NCBI GenBank assembly: GCA_021029095.1
Contig: JAJOHG010000093.1
Coordinates: 1-64,000 of the forward strand
Origin: Phellopilus nigrolimitatus
Lineage: Eukaryota > Basidiomycota > Agaricomycetes > Hymenochaetales > Hymenochaetaceae
Length of the DNA: 64,000 bases
Direction: 5' to 3'
Shown: positions 1 through 9,654 of the stretch, one piece after another
Layout: each line of letters begins with the position of its first letter
Position numbering within the stretch: the stretch's first letter is position 1
Translations under genes and position numbers: made by a program
The notes under the pieces: model-generated
Told to the model about the DNA's origin: nothing
The model's database searches: none
What the model saw: the letters and a program-made list of their open reading frames with translations, nothing else

Positions 1-2147
1 GCCGCACTGCCGGTATATGCGCTGGCCCTGCGCGTTCTGCGCGGAGAGACCGGCACCGGGATGCGCCGCAGCCTGGGGCGCGGTTGCGTGTCCTGCAATA
101 AGTAGCATGTCATTATTTTTCATTCATTGGAAAGAAGGTCGGTGTACGTACCTTGAGCATGCCGCCGCCGCCCTCTTCGTCTCTCTCCAGTGCGTCGACT
201 AAGCTCCCGTTCTTAATTCGCGGGGGAGGGGGGGAACGGTGCCAGAGTCGGGCAGATGCGAATCGTGTACGCGCGCGCGCAGCTGCGATTTTGAACGGCC
301 GTTCCAGTGCGCGAGCGTGTAGCGCAGCGCCCTTCGACTGGGCGGTTGAGCACGTATGGACGGCGCCAACGACGGGGTTTGCTTATGCGGCGGCGGCGGG
401 AATTGCTGCTGTTGCTATTGCGGCGGCGGCTGCCGGTGTTGTTGCTGTTGCTACTGCAGACCGTACTCGTGCTGCCGTCTTCTCGGCGGCTTGTGTTGCT
501 GTGCGTAGTGGTCCGCGCGAGATCGAGAGGATGGTGCACGGCGCGCAAAATCGAGACCATGTCGTCTTCATTCGCATCTGCACCTAACTCGGTCCCACAG
601 CCGAAGCAACTCCAGCGCCTGGATTCGATCTGGCAGCGCCCGCTCCCTTTCCCACCCGCGTTCGAACGTCGCGATGTGTGCCTCAATATCCGCATCGAGC
701 ACGGGTGATGTACCTCGCCCCGTCGTCCGCCAGCGCTTCCGCCTCGGACATCCCTACGCCGATCGGAAGCTGTGGATGGTTCCCTGTTCCTCCACCGAGA
801 ATACGTTCAGGTCCAGGTTGGCGGGAGAAGAGGCGTTCTCTGGTGTAGGCGCCATCGAGCGTGAAACCGCATGGTTGACTGGGAATGATGTTGTCGTTAT
901 CGATGATGGTCCTGCGGCTGCTGCTGCGCGCTGCCGTATGCTAATAGGAATCGACATGCTCGTCGCTGGCGGACCGCTGAAAGTGTTGCCTGGGCCAGAG
1001 AACGAGGTTACATAGTTTGCCGGCGCGATCGTATTTGAGTTGGCGCTGGGAAACCCGCAACGCGAGCATGACCATGCCCGCTTGCTCCACGCGGCCTTGC
1101 GAACTCCGAAGCAGTCTGGTTTCGAAAGCAAAGATGAGACACTGAGATACCAATGGAGAACTGACTGAATGTTAGCTCACCATTGTACCATTGTTCCGAG
1201 CAACCGATAAGCGTGCAACATGTTGCATGCCCGCAAAAGCGGCAGCGACTGAAGTCGCAAGTCGCTGGCGCTCTCTATCCCGCACCAACCGGCGCTCCAC
1301 CTTGTCATGCGAGACCGTCGACACCGTGCGCCCTCCCGACCCGTTTCCAGTTCCAACACCGACACGGGCCACCGCATCTTCTGCGCTGTCGCCGTCGCCT
1401 TCAGCATTCTAACCCTGTCCGACACCCGACCCGCATTTGCGCCGTCGGCGGCGATGGGCATCGCGGTGGGTATTGGCGGGTGCGCGTGCATGGGTAAACT
1501 CGCCAGGACAGCACGCGGCGTAACCTCTTCTTGCCCGTGCGCGTAGCCGTGGTGACGGTGGTGCTCGCACGTCGTGTTGCGGGTATTGAGGGTTAGGACA
1601 TTCGCGCGTGTGCGCGGTGTGATATTGATCGCGCCGGGCGCGCCAGGCGGAGCGCCCATCGCCAAGTCGTCGTTGACACTTTAGCCGAGCGTTCCGATCC
1701 CATCAGACATACCGTCGTCCGCCGCGTTCGTGTTGATGATGATGCGCGCATCGAGGTCGACGTCGAGTGTATCCGAGGGGCCGGACATGTCAACACCGAC
1801 CGTACTTGCTCCTACTGGGAATGGCGAGTCGGAGACGATGCCAACAGTCCGTCGTGGATGTGAAAGGATGATGGGACCGGCATGCTCTCGTCCGTGTCCT
1901 GATCCTGTCCATCTCAACATCCGCATCATCCTCAGTCTCCATGTCCGGTCGCGATGTCGACGCAGACGGCGTCGGCGTCCTAGAGCCCAGTAGCGTAGCG
2001 TTTGCAAAAGTGTCCGTTGACACCGTCGTCTCCGCATCCGAAGCTGTTCGTCCTTAGGGCGGCGTCAGATGAGTAAGCGCGAAGAAAGTCAAGAAATCGA
2101 ACTCACCTCAAAAGACCGTTCTCGCGTAAGAAGGCGGACGAGCTCAT
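1..2147. other. GC-rich degraded sequence, probable remains of a minus-strand gene
   Basis: No continuous gene can be followed here. Several short minus-strand stretches read like protein (acidic and Pro/Thr-rich text around 1790-2023, Pro/Ala-rich text around 1440-1660, and an amphipathic stretch around 580-705), but each changes frame or stops within about 100 codons. Because they lie just downstream, in the same orientation, of the recognisable MUB1/samB-like fragment at 2148-2640, they may be its decayed C-terminal half. No MYND zinc finger could be read with confidence. Nothing on the plus strand looks coding. Confidence 0.4.
380..490. repeat. Imperfect GCN/TGC trinucleotide tract
   Basis: The stretch is dominated by tgc, tgt, ttg and gcg triplets, giving Leu-, Cys- or Ala-rich text on the plus strand and Gln/Ala-rich text on the minus strand depending on frame. 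It is probably an expanded codon repeat of a former coding sequence, not a functional motif. Confidence 0.6.
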
Positions 2148-2640
2148 CTACCTTCTCGAGCTGGCGCTCCCGAGCTGTTGCCGCCTGAACTGTCTTTGTT
2201 CGCGGGTCTCGCGCGGGATGCCGCTCGCGCTCGTACTCAGACCAACAGCGAAGCCCAAGGATGCGAGCCAGGCCTCAAGAACGCAGGCAAAAACGTCTAG
2301 CGTGCCCGCCTACGGCTCCGAATGGGCTCCGATCCCCGTAGGCCGATGTCGACTAAGCTTTGAAATGCGAGCGAAAAAACGGTGCGGCGTGCCGGTCAAA
2401 GGATTGGGATTGAGAATTGGAATTGGCGGCGGGCGCGAAAGACCAGGAGGCAAGAGGCCGTAGATGGCGGAGGGGTTCTCTGGCGGCGGCGGGGAGAGGT
2501 AAAAATCACGCAGGAGGCGGACAAGGCGATCCGGGCCGCCGTCAGAGGTGAGGATCTCCCGGGTGCGCGGCGAGGTCGAAGTGAGGTACGTGAGGTGGGT
2601 GAGCGAGTTGGACATCGGGAGCGGGACGTGGTGTCGACCG
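2148..2640 (-). pseudogene. MUB1/samB-like (ARM-repeat, MYND family) gene fragment, frameshifted
   Basis: Read on the minus strand, 2615-2310 gives an N-terminal segment typical of the fungal MUB1/samB family (partner of a Ubr2-type ubiquitin ligase in yeast, morphogenesis regulator in Aspergillus): SLTHLTYLTSTSP, then REILTSDGG and VRLLRDF, then a Pro-rich linker. The family then continues in two other frames: LAFQSLVDIGLRGSEPIRSR near 2365-2305, and AGTLDVFACVLEAWLASLGF followed by IPRETREQR near 2310-2200. At least two frame changes are therefore needed, and the text stops at about 2150. No splice sites rescue the shifts. Family recognition is from memory of conserved text; the frameshifts are seen directly. 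The gene is inactive unless the sequence carries errors. Confidence 0.7.
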
Positions 2641-4721
2641 CTGTAATCGAGTTATTCGGTCAGCGTCGAGCGTGGCGGCGGAGGCGGCGATGGGCACACG
2701 ACTAAGACTCACCTCTCCTATCGTACAATTGGGACGCGATGCATACGCAGGCTCTGGTCCGCGGGGAACGTAGAGTTCGACTCGCACATAGTTGTTTCAA
2801 GGGTATTCGGGTTATGTCCGTAGTCGTTGAAGCATTACTGCGCGATGTAGTCGACGTTGTTGCTGTCGTGGGCAATGGGTGGGCCGATCGCCCAGCTCGT
2901 ACTCTGATTGCGGCGAGAGCGTCGCCAGTCGTCTAGAAGGCATGTGCTCCTCCGAGTAGAACGTCAGCGAGAGGGCGACGCCCGTGGAAATTGAGTCTCG
3001 GCAACTACCGGGTCGTGCGCGAGCTGCGGCAGAGAAGATGGGGCTGAAAGCACTGCTGCTGCTACTCCGCAGGTTATGCTCGCCATCTCGTTCTTCTTTC
3101 TCTCGCACTATTCATTGTACCATGGTATACGAATACAGTCACTTATGAAAAACGATCAACGATATTGCTCCAGAAAGCAACAGACGCAGTCTCTTCTCCT
3201 TCCTGAACAAGTATACAAGCCGCGCGCTGAAGTATACCACCAATCCAATGTTCACGTTTATCACTATGCCCAAACCGCGAATCCAGGTCAGTAAGTTCTC
3301 TAAATCTAGAAACGCCGGCGCGCTCGCTCTTCTGCGCCAGTTTTAGTGACTCCGCGTACTCTTCCTGACCGTAAGGCCGCCCGCCTTCACGATACGTGTC
3401 GGACTCAGTAGCAAGATGCCCATCAATATGATCGTGAACGCTGCCCCATCGATCTTGCGTGCGTACACACTTTAGAGCAGGTTCTCACCGCGGAACTCCC
3501 CTCATGTCGTTCGGACTTCTGCTGAGCGGGCTCCCACGCAATATGAAGCCCCTGTGGGAGTGAGAGGAACGTCTGCACCTTCTAGAGTATATATCCAGCC
3601 GTCGGATAAGCTCCTCGAAGCGCACACGGCCCGCCGTTGCGGAGATTTCGTCGGGCGGTGCGTCTCGTAGATGCGGCCGACGTCGAGCCCCGCTTTCGCC
3701 TTGATGAGCAGCACCTTGCTCTTGCGATACTCGCCTGAATGACCAGCCCTGGACGCCTCGGCACTGTGGCTGCCTCCCTTTATCTATGCAGGTCGACACA
3801 GGCCGCTCAGCGCACGCACAGCACCGCCGACTGGCCTTTTTGTTTTCAGCTACAGCAGCTCCATCCTATTCTCAATATTGCCCTCCGTCTTCACATGTTT
3901 ACTGCAACCATCTTTCGGCAACTGAGGATCTCTTTCACTGGCACCTATTCTACTCGTTCTGCGGCTGGGACGCATCGCTTCTATGACAATCATCGTCTGT
4001 TCGTTCTTTCTTGCTTATCAGATTGCGCAGCCGAGCTCAACTTTTGTTTCTCTTTTCGATCTCCTCTCATATTGTCTCTTGCTTTATTCCTTCTCTCCTC
4101 GTCTCACTCGGTGAATGTACGTATATCAATTGACCTGTACTTGTGTGTAATGCCCCAAAGATGACTATCCCTCCGGAGAACATCTTGGACGCTCCCAAGT
4201 CTCCGCACCCGTAGGATGCAAAGGTACACAGATTTTTCGACCCCAAGCCGAAAGTATAACGACTAGAGGATGTCTAAGGTACTACTTCGGCGATGGCCGG
4301 CTTTCTAAGTTTTCTCTTGGTTTGCTCGCCCATGGATGACTCGACAACACGGAGCTACGGAATAATGAAGAGAGAAAGTTTGGTGCATTAATTATTTTGC
4401 CATTAGGTATGCAACAGAAAATTGCGCTGGTGCCTAAATTCTGAAGTGTGCTAAATCTGCCTACATTGAGCGAAGCTTGCTTTTTTCTTTTTCTGACGCA
4501 AATTCATCTTAAAATTTCTCTTCGTCTTTGTAACCAGTGTCCTTTGCCTCCATTAAGAACATTTATATTTTGCTTCCGCCGCGAACATGACAGATATACT
4601 ATTATATATCCTCAAAGCGGCGCGGCTGTGCTCCTTTAGTGCGGTACACTTTACTTTCTTTAGTTTGCATTGACACCTTTGTAGTGTTGGTTGGAGATTT
4701 TTCCGTGGCAGTGCAAGTTAC
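2641..4721. other. Intergenic or decayed sequence
   Basis: No gene is recognisable. Minus-strand text at 3714-3502 (for example VLLIKAKAGLDVGRIYETH) looks like a former coding exon but could not be assigned to a family and is short. 2700-3100 on the minus strand may hold the decayed first exon of the MUB1/samB-like relic. 3850-4720 becomes AT-richer and pyrimidine-rich with no convincing coding text. Confidence 0.4.
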
Positions 4722-4827
4722 GCATTTTAATTAACTCACAACAGTATACATTATCATTAACTCACAGCAGTATACATTATAATTAACTCACAGAATTATG
4801 CATTTTAATTAGCTCGCAGCACAATGG
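4722..4827. repeat. Tandem repeat, about 26 bp x 4
   Basis: Four adjacent units of 26-27 bp share the core attaactcaca followed by an AT-rich tail (cagtatacatta or close variants). The copies diverge progressively left to right. The array lies about 140 bp upstream of the open frame at 4969 and of a possible TATA-like tataaat near 4858, so it could be promoter-proximal, but no function is shown. Confidence 0.8.
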
Positions 4828-4968
4828 TAATTTTCTGCAATGTTAAAGCAAGGCACTATAAATTCGAACAGGATTTCTAGTGATTGGAACAGAACCTAAG
4901 GTAAACCGTCCAGACACATATCAGTTTTCGTCTTTGCAGCTCTGATTACTGATTATTATACACTCAGA

Positions 4969-5421
4969 ATGGCATCTCAAACGCAACTCCAGCCTGGCTC
5001 TGTCAATGTTATCTTCGGAATCAAAACATCGAAAGATGTTATAGAAATGGGGATATTGGTCGCATCGGAAACCGAAAACAAAAAAAGCCTCCTTTTCCCA
5101 TGTGAACATGTGGCTGACCTCGCGACATACATAACAGGTGCTCCCATCGATGTTAGCATCAAGTCAGCGAATTTCCGAAATGCTATCCAGCTCAGTAAAG
5201 CGTCGCAAGACGGATACAATAATTTTGTCAATTCAAGCCTGGTTTCTATAAATAGCTCTGGCGTGCCCTCAGAAAAGAAGTGGCTTGAATTTCACCTCAA
5301 TATATTAAAAAGCAGCCTTGCAGCACATGCACAAACAATACTTGATTATGGGAAGAATGAGACGGGACTTGTCATTCCGATCTCAAGTTTGTTGAAGACA
5401 CATGGTGTGTTTTTATCCTAG
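4969..5421 (+). CDS. Uncharacterised protein, AT-rich open frame
   Basis: A 150-codon frame starts at ATG 4969 (MASQTQLQPGSVNVIFG) in DNA visibly poorer in G+C than the neighbouring relics. The text looks like real protein: regular hydrophobic spacing, few low-complexity runs, segments such as GILVASETENKKSLLF and WLEFHLNILKSSLAAHAQ. No signal peptide or membrane segment is evident. I do not recognise the family. A GT donor-like site (ggtgtg near 5405) falls just before the stop, so this could be the first exon of a longer gene, but no downstream exon joins cleanly. The different base composition from its surroundings could mean a different origin. Confidence 0.4.
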   Translation: MASQTQLQPGSVNVIFGIKTSKDVIEMGILVASETENKKSLLFPCEHVADLATYITGAPIDVSIKSANFRNAIQLSKASQDGYNNFVNSSLVSINSSGVPSEKKWLEFHLNILKSSLAAHAQTILDYGKNETGLVIPISSLLKTHGVFLS

Positions 5422-5759
5422 GGGCTTGACTTCAGGAAAGGGTAATTTTCTAGGTGGCGGAAGAGGTGAATGATACTATCATCTTCATGTCCAGTCCCTA
5501 CTCCGTTAGTTAATACACATATCCATGTATTTACATGCAGAGAAAGTTATTCCAGACATCATCTAAATGCATCGATCGCTCTCTTCTGGCCAGAGATCAC
5601 ATTTGACAGCGCAATGTCGCAATGTGAGCGTGTCAGCTCACAATCAGAAACGACATACCTCAAATTCGGAAGAGAGTGGTAACCGTTCTCCACAGAGATC
5701 TCGGCCGTCCACACGCACGCTTACGGACGTGCCCGTTCAGCTTTCCTACTAGGGTCGAT

Positions 5760-6165
5760 CCTCACAAGCTGCTGCTTTTAGAGGCCCTCGTACACGCACG
5801 AGTGCAAAGCGGCGCAGCCCGGTGAGTATCTCATGCAGTGTCTGCTACGCTTGTGCGGGGCGCTTCTGGATGAGCAGCGCGACGTACTCGTGCGTTTCCA
5901 GCGAGAGCACGATGTAATTGAACGCGCGTTCGTGAGCAGGAATGCGTTCCAGTGGGCAACACTGGCGCGGCTGCAGGCCCCAAAGTTCCTCAGCGACATT
6001 GTGGGAAGCCTGCTAGGTGCGGTGTACCTCGACAGTAACGGCGACGTGGATGCAGGGCGCGGTGTGCTGGACCCCTGCTAGGCTTGCTGTCCGTCCCGTG
6101 GCGCGCCATGCGAAGGGGTGGATGTGCGGCTTCCGGTGTCGTGCATGGAGTGACCCATCACAGTT
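5760..6165 (+). pseudogene. Dicer-like RNase III domain fragment
   Basis: The plus strand at 5833-6081 encodes the end of an RNase III domain as found in fungal Dicer-like proteins: FVSRNAF, then LQAPKFLSDIVGSLLGAVYL, then DSNGDVDAGRGVL. The family text LGLLSVPWRAMR and DVRLPVS follows at 6082-6150, but only after a change of frame, with another shift before DVRLPVS. The helicase, PAZ and first RNase III domains are absent from the window. Some catalytic acidic positions of the remaining half-domain seem present (D of the FLSDI segment). It is a truncated, frameshifted relic, not a working Dicer. Confidence 0.7.
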
Positions 6166-6369
6166 TTGCTCGACAAGTATGGCGGCATTGACGTTGACGA
6201 GTCTAGAATATATAAATTTAAAATCAGGTTACATATTTGTGTCCTTTGCCACTTCTTGCAGCCTGTACTTCAGTTACTTTGCGAGGGTGGCGCGCGCGGA
6301 TGGGATGATGCATGTGAGCAGATGCTTGCATTCTGTCGGGAAATGAAAGACAATTCAGCTAAGCGATTT

Positions 6370-7198
6370 CTTCATAAATGGATCGCACGTGCGCTGAGCC
6401 ACAAGGCCGCGTTTGCTTTTCGCATGGAGCGCGGGCATGCTCTGATCATCGGAGGGCACGTTGCCACAAACGAGCACGTAGAGTACGACACCGAAAGTCC
6501 AGACATCGATTTCGGGCCCGGTGTAGATCTTGGTGTTGCGCAGCTCGGGAGAGGCGAAGTATAGAGATCTGCAAAAGGTGGAAAGATAGGCGACAGGGCT
6601 GTAGACGTTGGAAAGATGATCTTGATGTTGCCCGTCTGGGCAACGAGAATGTTCTGGATCTTGAGGTCGCGGTAAAATACGTTGTTGCGGTGACGGTAGT
6701 CAAATGCGGAGCCGATTTGGCGGGAACACTTGCTGGCAACGCTCGCGAAGACTGCCAGTCGTTGACGTACTCGAACGTCATGTAGTAGTGGTTCGTGTGC
6801 GTGGTGAGTTCCAGCATGCCGCAGATATACGGGTGGTGTAGTAGCATCGACAGCGCCGCCTCCCGCATCGTGTGGGTCTCCTTCGATGCTTTCGACGCTT
6901 GCTTCGCCGCCGCCTCCGCTGTCGACGAGACGCCATTCATCCCTGAGATTGAGAAGTTGGCTCGCGGGACGATCTTGATCGCGAGCTGCGCACGCAGCGG
7001 GTGGGATCGTTACTAAATATATCTTAAAAATGTCAGTGTGCAGATCGAACTACTGACGCTGAAACTGCTGCGCACCTTCACGCCGGTGAGCTCATGATAC
7101 GTCAGTTCGACTTTTTCCATGCTGCCCGCGCCGAGCGTGTAATCTCCGAGAGGCGATTCGAACTGCGCGGCTTCTGGGTACGGATTGCTCATGCTCAA
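6370..7198 (-). pseudogene. KIN1/MARK-type Ser/Thr kinase fragment, decayed
   Basis: Reading the minus strand from 7198, the order of kinase motifs is preserved although the frame changes. The glycine loop is LGDYTLGAGSMEKV, where family members usually have G before KV. After an intron with acceptor near 6990 comes LAIKIVPR with the VAIK lysine, then [27 protein letters not shown] text (here [11 protein letters not shown]), a catalytic loop degraded to [11 protein letters not shown] (family HRDLK..N), a lost DFG motif, and [28 protein letters not shown] and [11 protein letters not shown]. Several residues before the catalytic loop are deleted. Loss of DFG and the frame changes make it non-functional. 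The long plus-strand frame opposite it (6166-6564) is only its shadow. Confidence 0.75.
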
Positions 7199-7329
7199 CT
7201 CGAGACGAAGACGACGAAGACGAGGACGATGTGCATGGCTGTCCTCGCGGGCTGTGCCGAACAGCGATCAAGACGACTTCGGTGACGTAAGCGCAGATTT
7301 CTACCCATTATACAACAGGATTTCTAACT

Positions 7330-8460
7330 GAAGCGGAAGCGCGTTGAGGATGAGGCAGAAGACGCGGACACCGCTCCCCTTACTGAGAAGCTAGCAAATG
7401 ACCCGGAGGCGCGCCAACCTCTCGGCCCGACACCTCCCTCCAAGCTGGTCTTTCAACGCAAGTGCCGCCGAGTCCCACCTTGCGTGCCAGATCGCCACAC
7501 ACAGATATCCCCCGCCTACAAACGAACCTCAAGCCGAGATCCGCACGCCTTCTTGGTCGCCTTCACCGCTCGACGCGACCCTCGACACCGCTCTCGAAGA
7601 GGAAGTGACCGACTTCCTGTAGAACGACCAGGGGAGCGCGCTCGCCGAGGCGCTTGACGCTGCGGAGAAGCGGCGGCTCGCGTGCTTCGCGGGGAATGAC
7701 GCATTGCTCGACCTAGCTCGACACATTCATCCTCACGGAGGATGGGGCGAAGATGAAAGATCGTGTCTGTGTGGAAATTAATAAAGACTACTTTGGAATC
7801 TCTGGCTGGTGAGTGGACTGAACTTGCGCTAGCGAAGTTTTGTTTGGTCGCTGAATGGTTTGATCCAGCCAAGGAGGCATTGAAGGATGGCGCAGGCCCG
7901 ACCAAGAGTCGAAAAGTTCGTATCACCCCTCATTTACTGTTTGATTATTTATTCTTAAAAATCAAAACCTGAATTTACTTAATTATCTGGAAATTATTCA
8001 CTTATTTTCACGCAGCTCCACAAGACAAACGCGAAGCTGCATGATGCGTCGACGCCGAGCGAAAGCACAGATGCCGTGCGCAACCTCATCAAGAAGAGTA
8101 CGAAGTACCGCCGGGCGGATCAACCACGACGCACTCAAGAGCCTCTTCGACGGCGACTCCGCGGGCGCGGCGGGTGCGAACTTCACCCCGCCAGAGGTTG
8201 CCCTTAGTGACAAGGAGGAGGACGTGTACACTATCGACGACAAGAGCGACGGTGAGAGTGTGTGCGTGGCTGTCGAGGAGAGCGGCGGCGGACTTGGCAA
8301 GTCGGCGCCTGCGCCGAGGCGTGGCACGGACAAGGCAGGCAAGAAGCGCATGGAAGACGCGGATGCGGATGGCGAGACGGGCATGGATGGGGAGGACATT
8401 GAGATGAGAAAAAAGGGGGACGAGTATGCGCGGGATGAGGGGTCCGAGCAGGAGGTGTAG
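7330..8460 (+). pseudogene. Unrecognised nuclear-looking protein, frameshifted
   Basis: Plus-strand text is coherent in pieces. TALEEEVTDFL is followed after a stop by ALAEALDAAEKRRLACF. Then comes a frame change, ILTEDGAKMKDRVCVEINKD ending YFGISGW before a GT donor near 7809, then AKEALKDGAGPTKSRK, then LHKTNAKLHDASTPSESTDA and NLIKKSTKY after an acceptor near 8015. The final 100 codons (8126-8460) are acidic and Lys-rich (KEEDVYTIDDKSDGE and a basic patch), as in chromatin or nucleolar proteins. Stops and frame changes at about 7621 and 7725 argue for decay. I do not recognise the family and assign no function. Confidence 0.45.
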
Positions 8461-8960
8461 TGCTAGCGCAGAAGGAGAGAAATGCGTGAATCAACGTGTT
8501 TTAATAAATTATGCTTGGACTTCTGTTCTGCCGTGGTATCGTTTTTTCTAATTCATGATCATGATTTATTAATATTGCAACGTACTTATACTAGTTATTT
8601 GTTACAGTCAGCACATGCCAGCTACATAGGGCGAACACTTGAATGCATCGGGTTTTGCATTTGAACCCTGCCTTTATCAGAACATAATTAATCAATTAGT
8701 GGAATGTGCAAGCGGAGCAGAGGAAAAACCACAGGAGAGCGTGAATATCACAACAAAATGGTACAGTAGTGGGGCTCGAAACCACAGCAAAGTCGCTTCT
8801 TTACTTACGAACTTTTTGCTCGCTACCGCTGGCCATAATATGAAACCTGATATATACTTAAGTAAATGACAAGAAGAAGGGGGAAAAACATGCCATGCGC
8901 ATCAATGGCCCACACCCAAAGTCGCGGTAAGGCATAGTAAGCATCTACGGAGTCTTGTTT
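8461..8960. other. AT-rich intergenic sequence
   Basis: No gene, repeat or RNA is recognisable. It follows the end of the preceding relic. Its right end (about 8920-8960) begins the block duplicated around the 225-aa gene family (shared text ggcatagtaa..catctacgga..gtctt with 24511 and 28042). Confidence 0.4.
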
Positions 8961-8976
8961 TTCCTTTCTATCTTCT

Positions 8977-9654
8977 TCATTTTCCCCAATACTCGGTCCA
9001 CACGGACTGCCTCGGCGGCTTCGGCGGCTCCTTTGACAACTCCTGCTGGATATTAAACACGCTACACTTCGAATACACGTTGCGGTTTCCGAGCTCGGTC
9101 ACCTTCTGTGCGATGTCGTAGTTTATGAAGTAGAATCTCTCCACGCTGTCGAACCAGATAGTGATCAAGAATTTTTTGATCCATTTTTCCTGTGTCGTCA
9201 GTTTCGACAGGCCTATCTGCTTGTAGCGCGACGGCACCAGAACACGGCGAATGCGATTGAACATGTGCTCACTCAGCGGATCCTTGTTCATCTTGACGGC
9301 GGTGCGGAGTTGGAGGTCGGATCTTGCGCAGACATAGTGGACATCCACTTTTTTGATGCGCTTGGGCGTTTGCGAGATATGATAGCCCACCACGCCGCGA
9401 GAGTTATTTTGGCACCAGAAATGCTCAGCCGGCGGGTCAGAACGCTCGTCGCGCGTGAGTAGGATCCCGAGATTCCTGCGTCCGCGCGACTTGTAGTCCG
9501 AGAAGGTGATGTAGACGGACATGGGTTCAAAGCCCTGGAACGGTAGTGTTGGCATCGCGGACGAGGTTGTAAGCACGTAGGCGTCTATAGAAGAAATATG
9601 AGAAGGCCTGAAAACGTGTGCAAGTTTATGTATTGCACTGCCGTTACATTGCAC
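8977..9654 (-). CDS. Uncharacterised 225-aa family, copy A (intact frame)
   Basis: The open frame encodes 225 residues in one exon. Its central text is shared with two other copies in this window (24522-25232 and 28076-28783). Shared blocks in order are HKLAHV, MSVY plus a Gly/Phe segment, NLGILLTR, DPPAEHF, an LQLRTAVKMNKDPLS-like block, a FDSVERFYF region corresponding to FRYDDEGRFKRK in copy B, KVTELGN, VFNI/VFSIW and a C-terminal WGK. No signal peptide, membrane helix or familiar catalytic motif is visible. This copy lacks the internal stop and frameshift of the other two, so it may be the functional member. The function is unknown. The start may be an internal Met (about residue 34, MPTLPFQGFEPMSVY), with the first codons an upstream exon or leader. 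Confidence 0.5.
   Translation of the reverse strand: MQCNGSAIHKLAHVFRPSHISSIDAYVLTTSSAMPTLPFQGFEPMSVYITFSDYKSRGRRNLGILLTRDERSDPPAEHFWCQNNSRGVVGYHISQTPKRIKKVDVHYVCARSDLQLRTAVKMNKDPLSEHMFNRIRRVLVPSRYKQIGLSKLTTQEKWIKKFLITIWFDSVERFYFINYDIAQKVTELGNRNVYSKCSVFNIQQELSKEPPKPPRQSVWTEYWGK

Noticed and set aside
6166..6564. Plus-strand frame of 132 codons opposite the kinase relic
   Set aside because: The minus strand of the same bases reads as recognisable kinase motifs ([20 protein letters not shown]), so the plus frame is a shadow.
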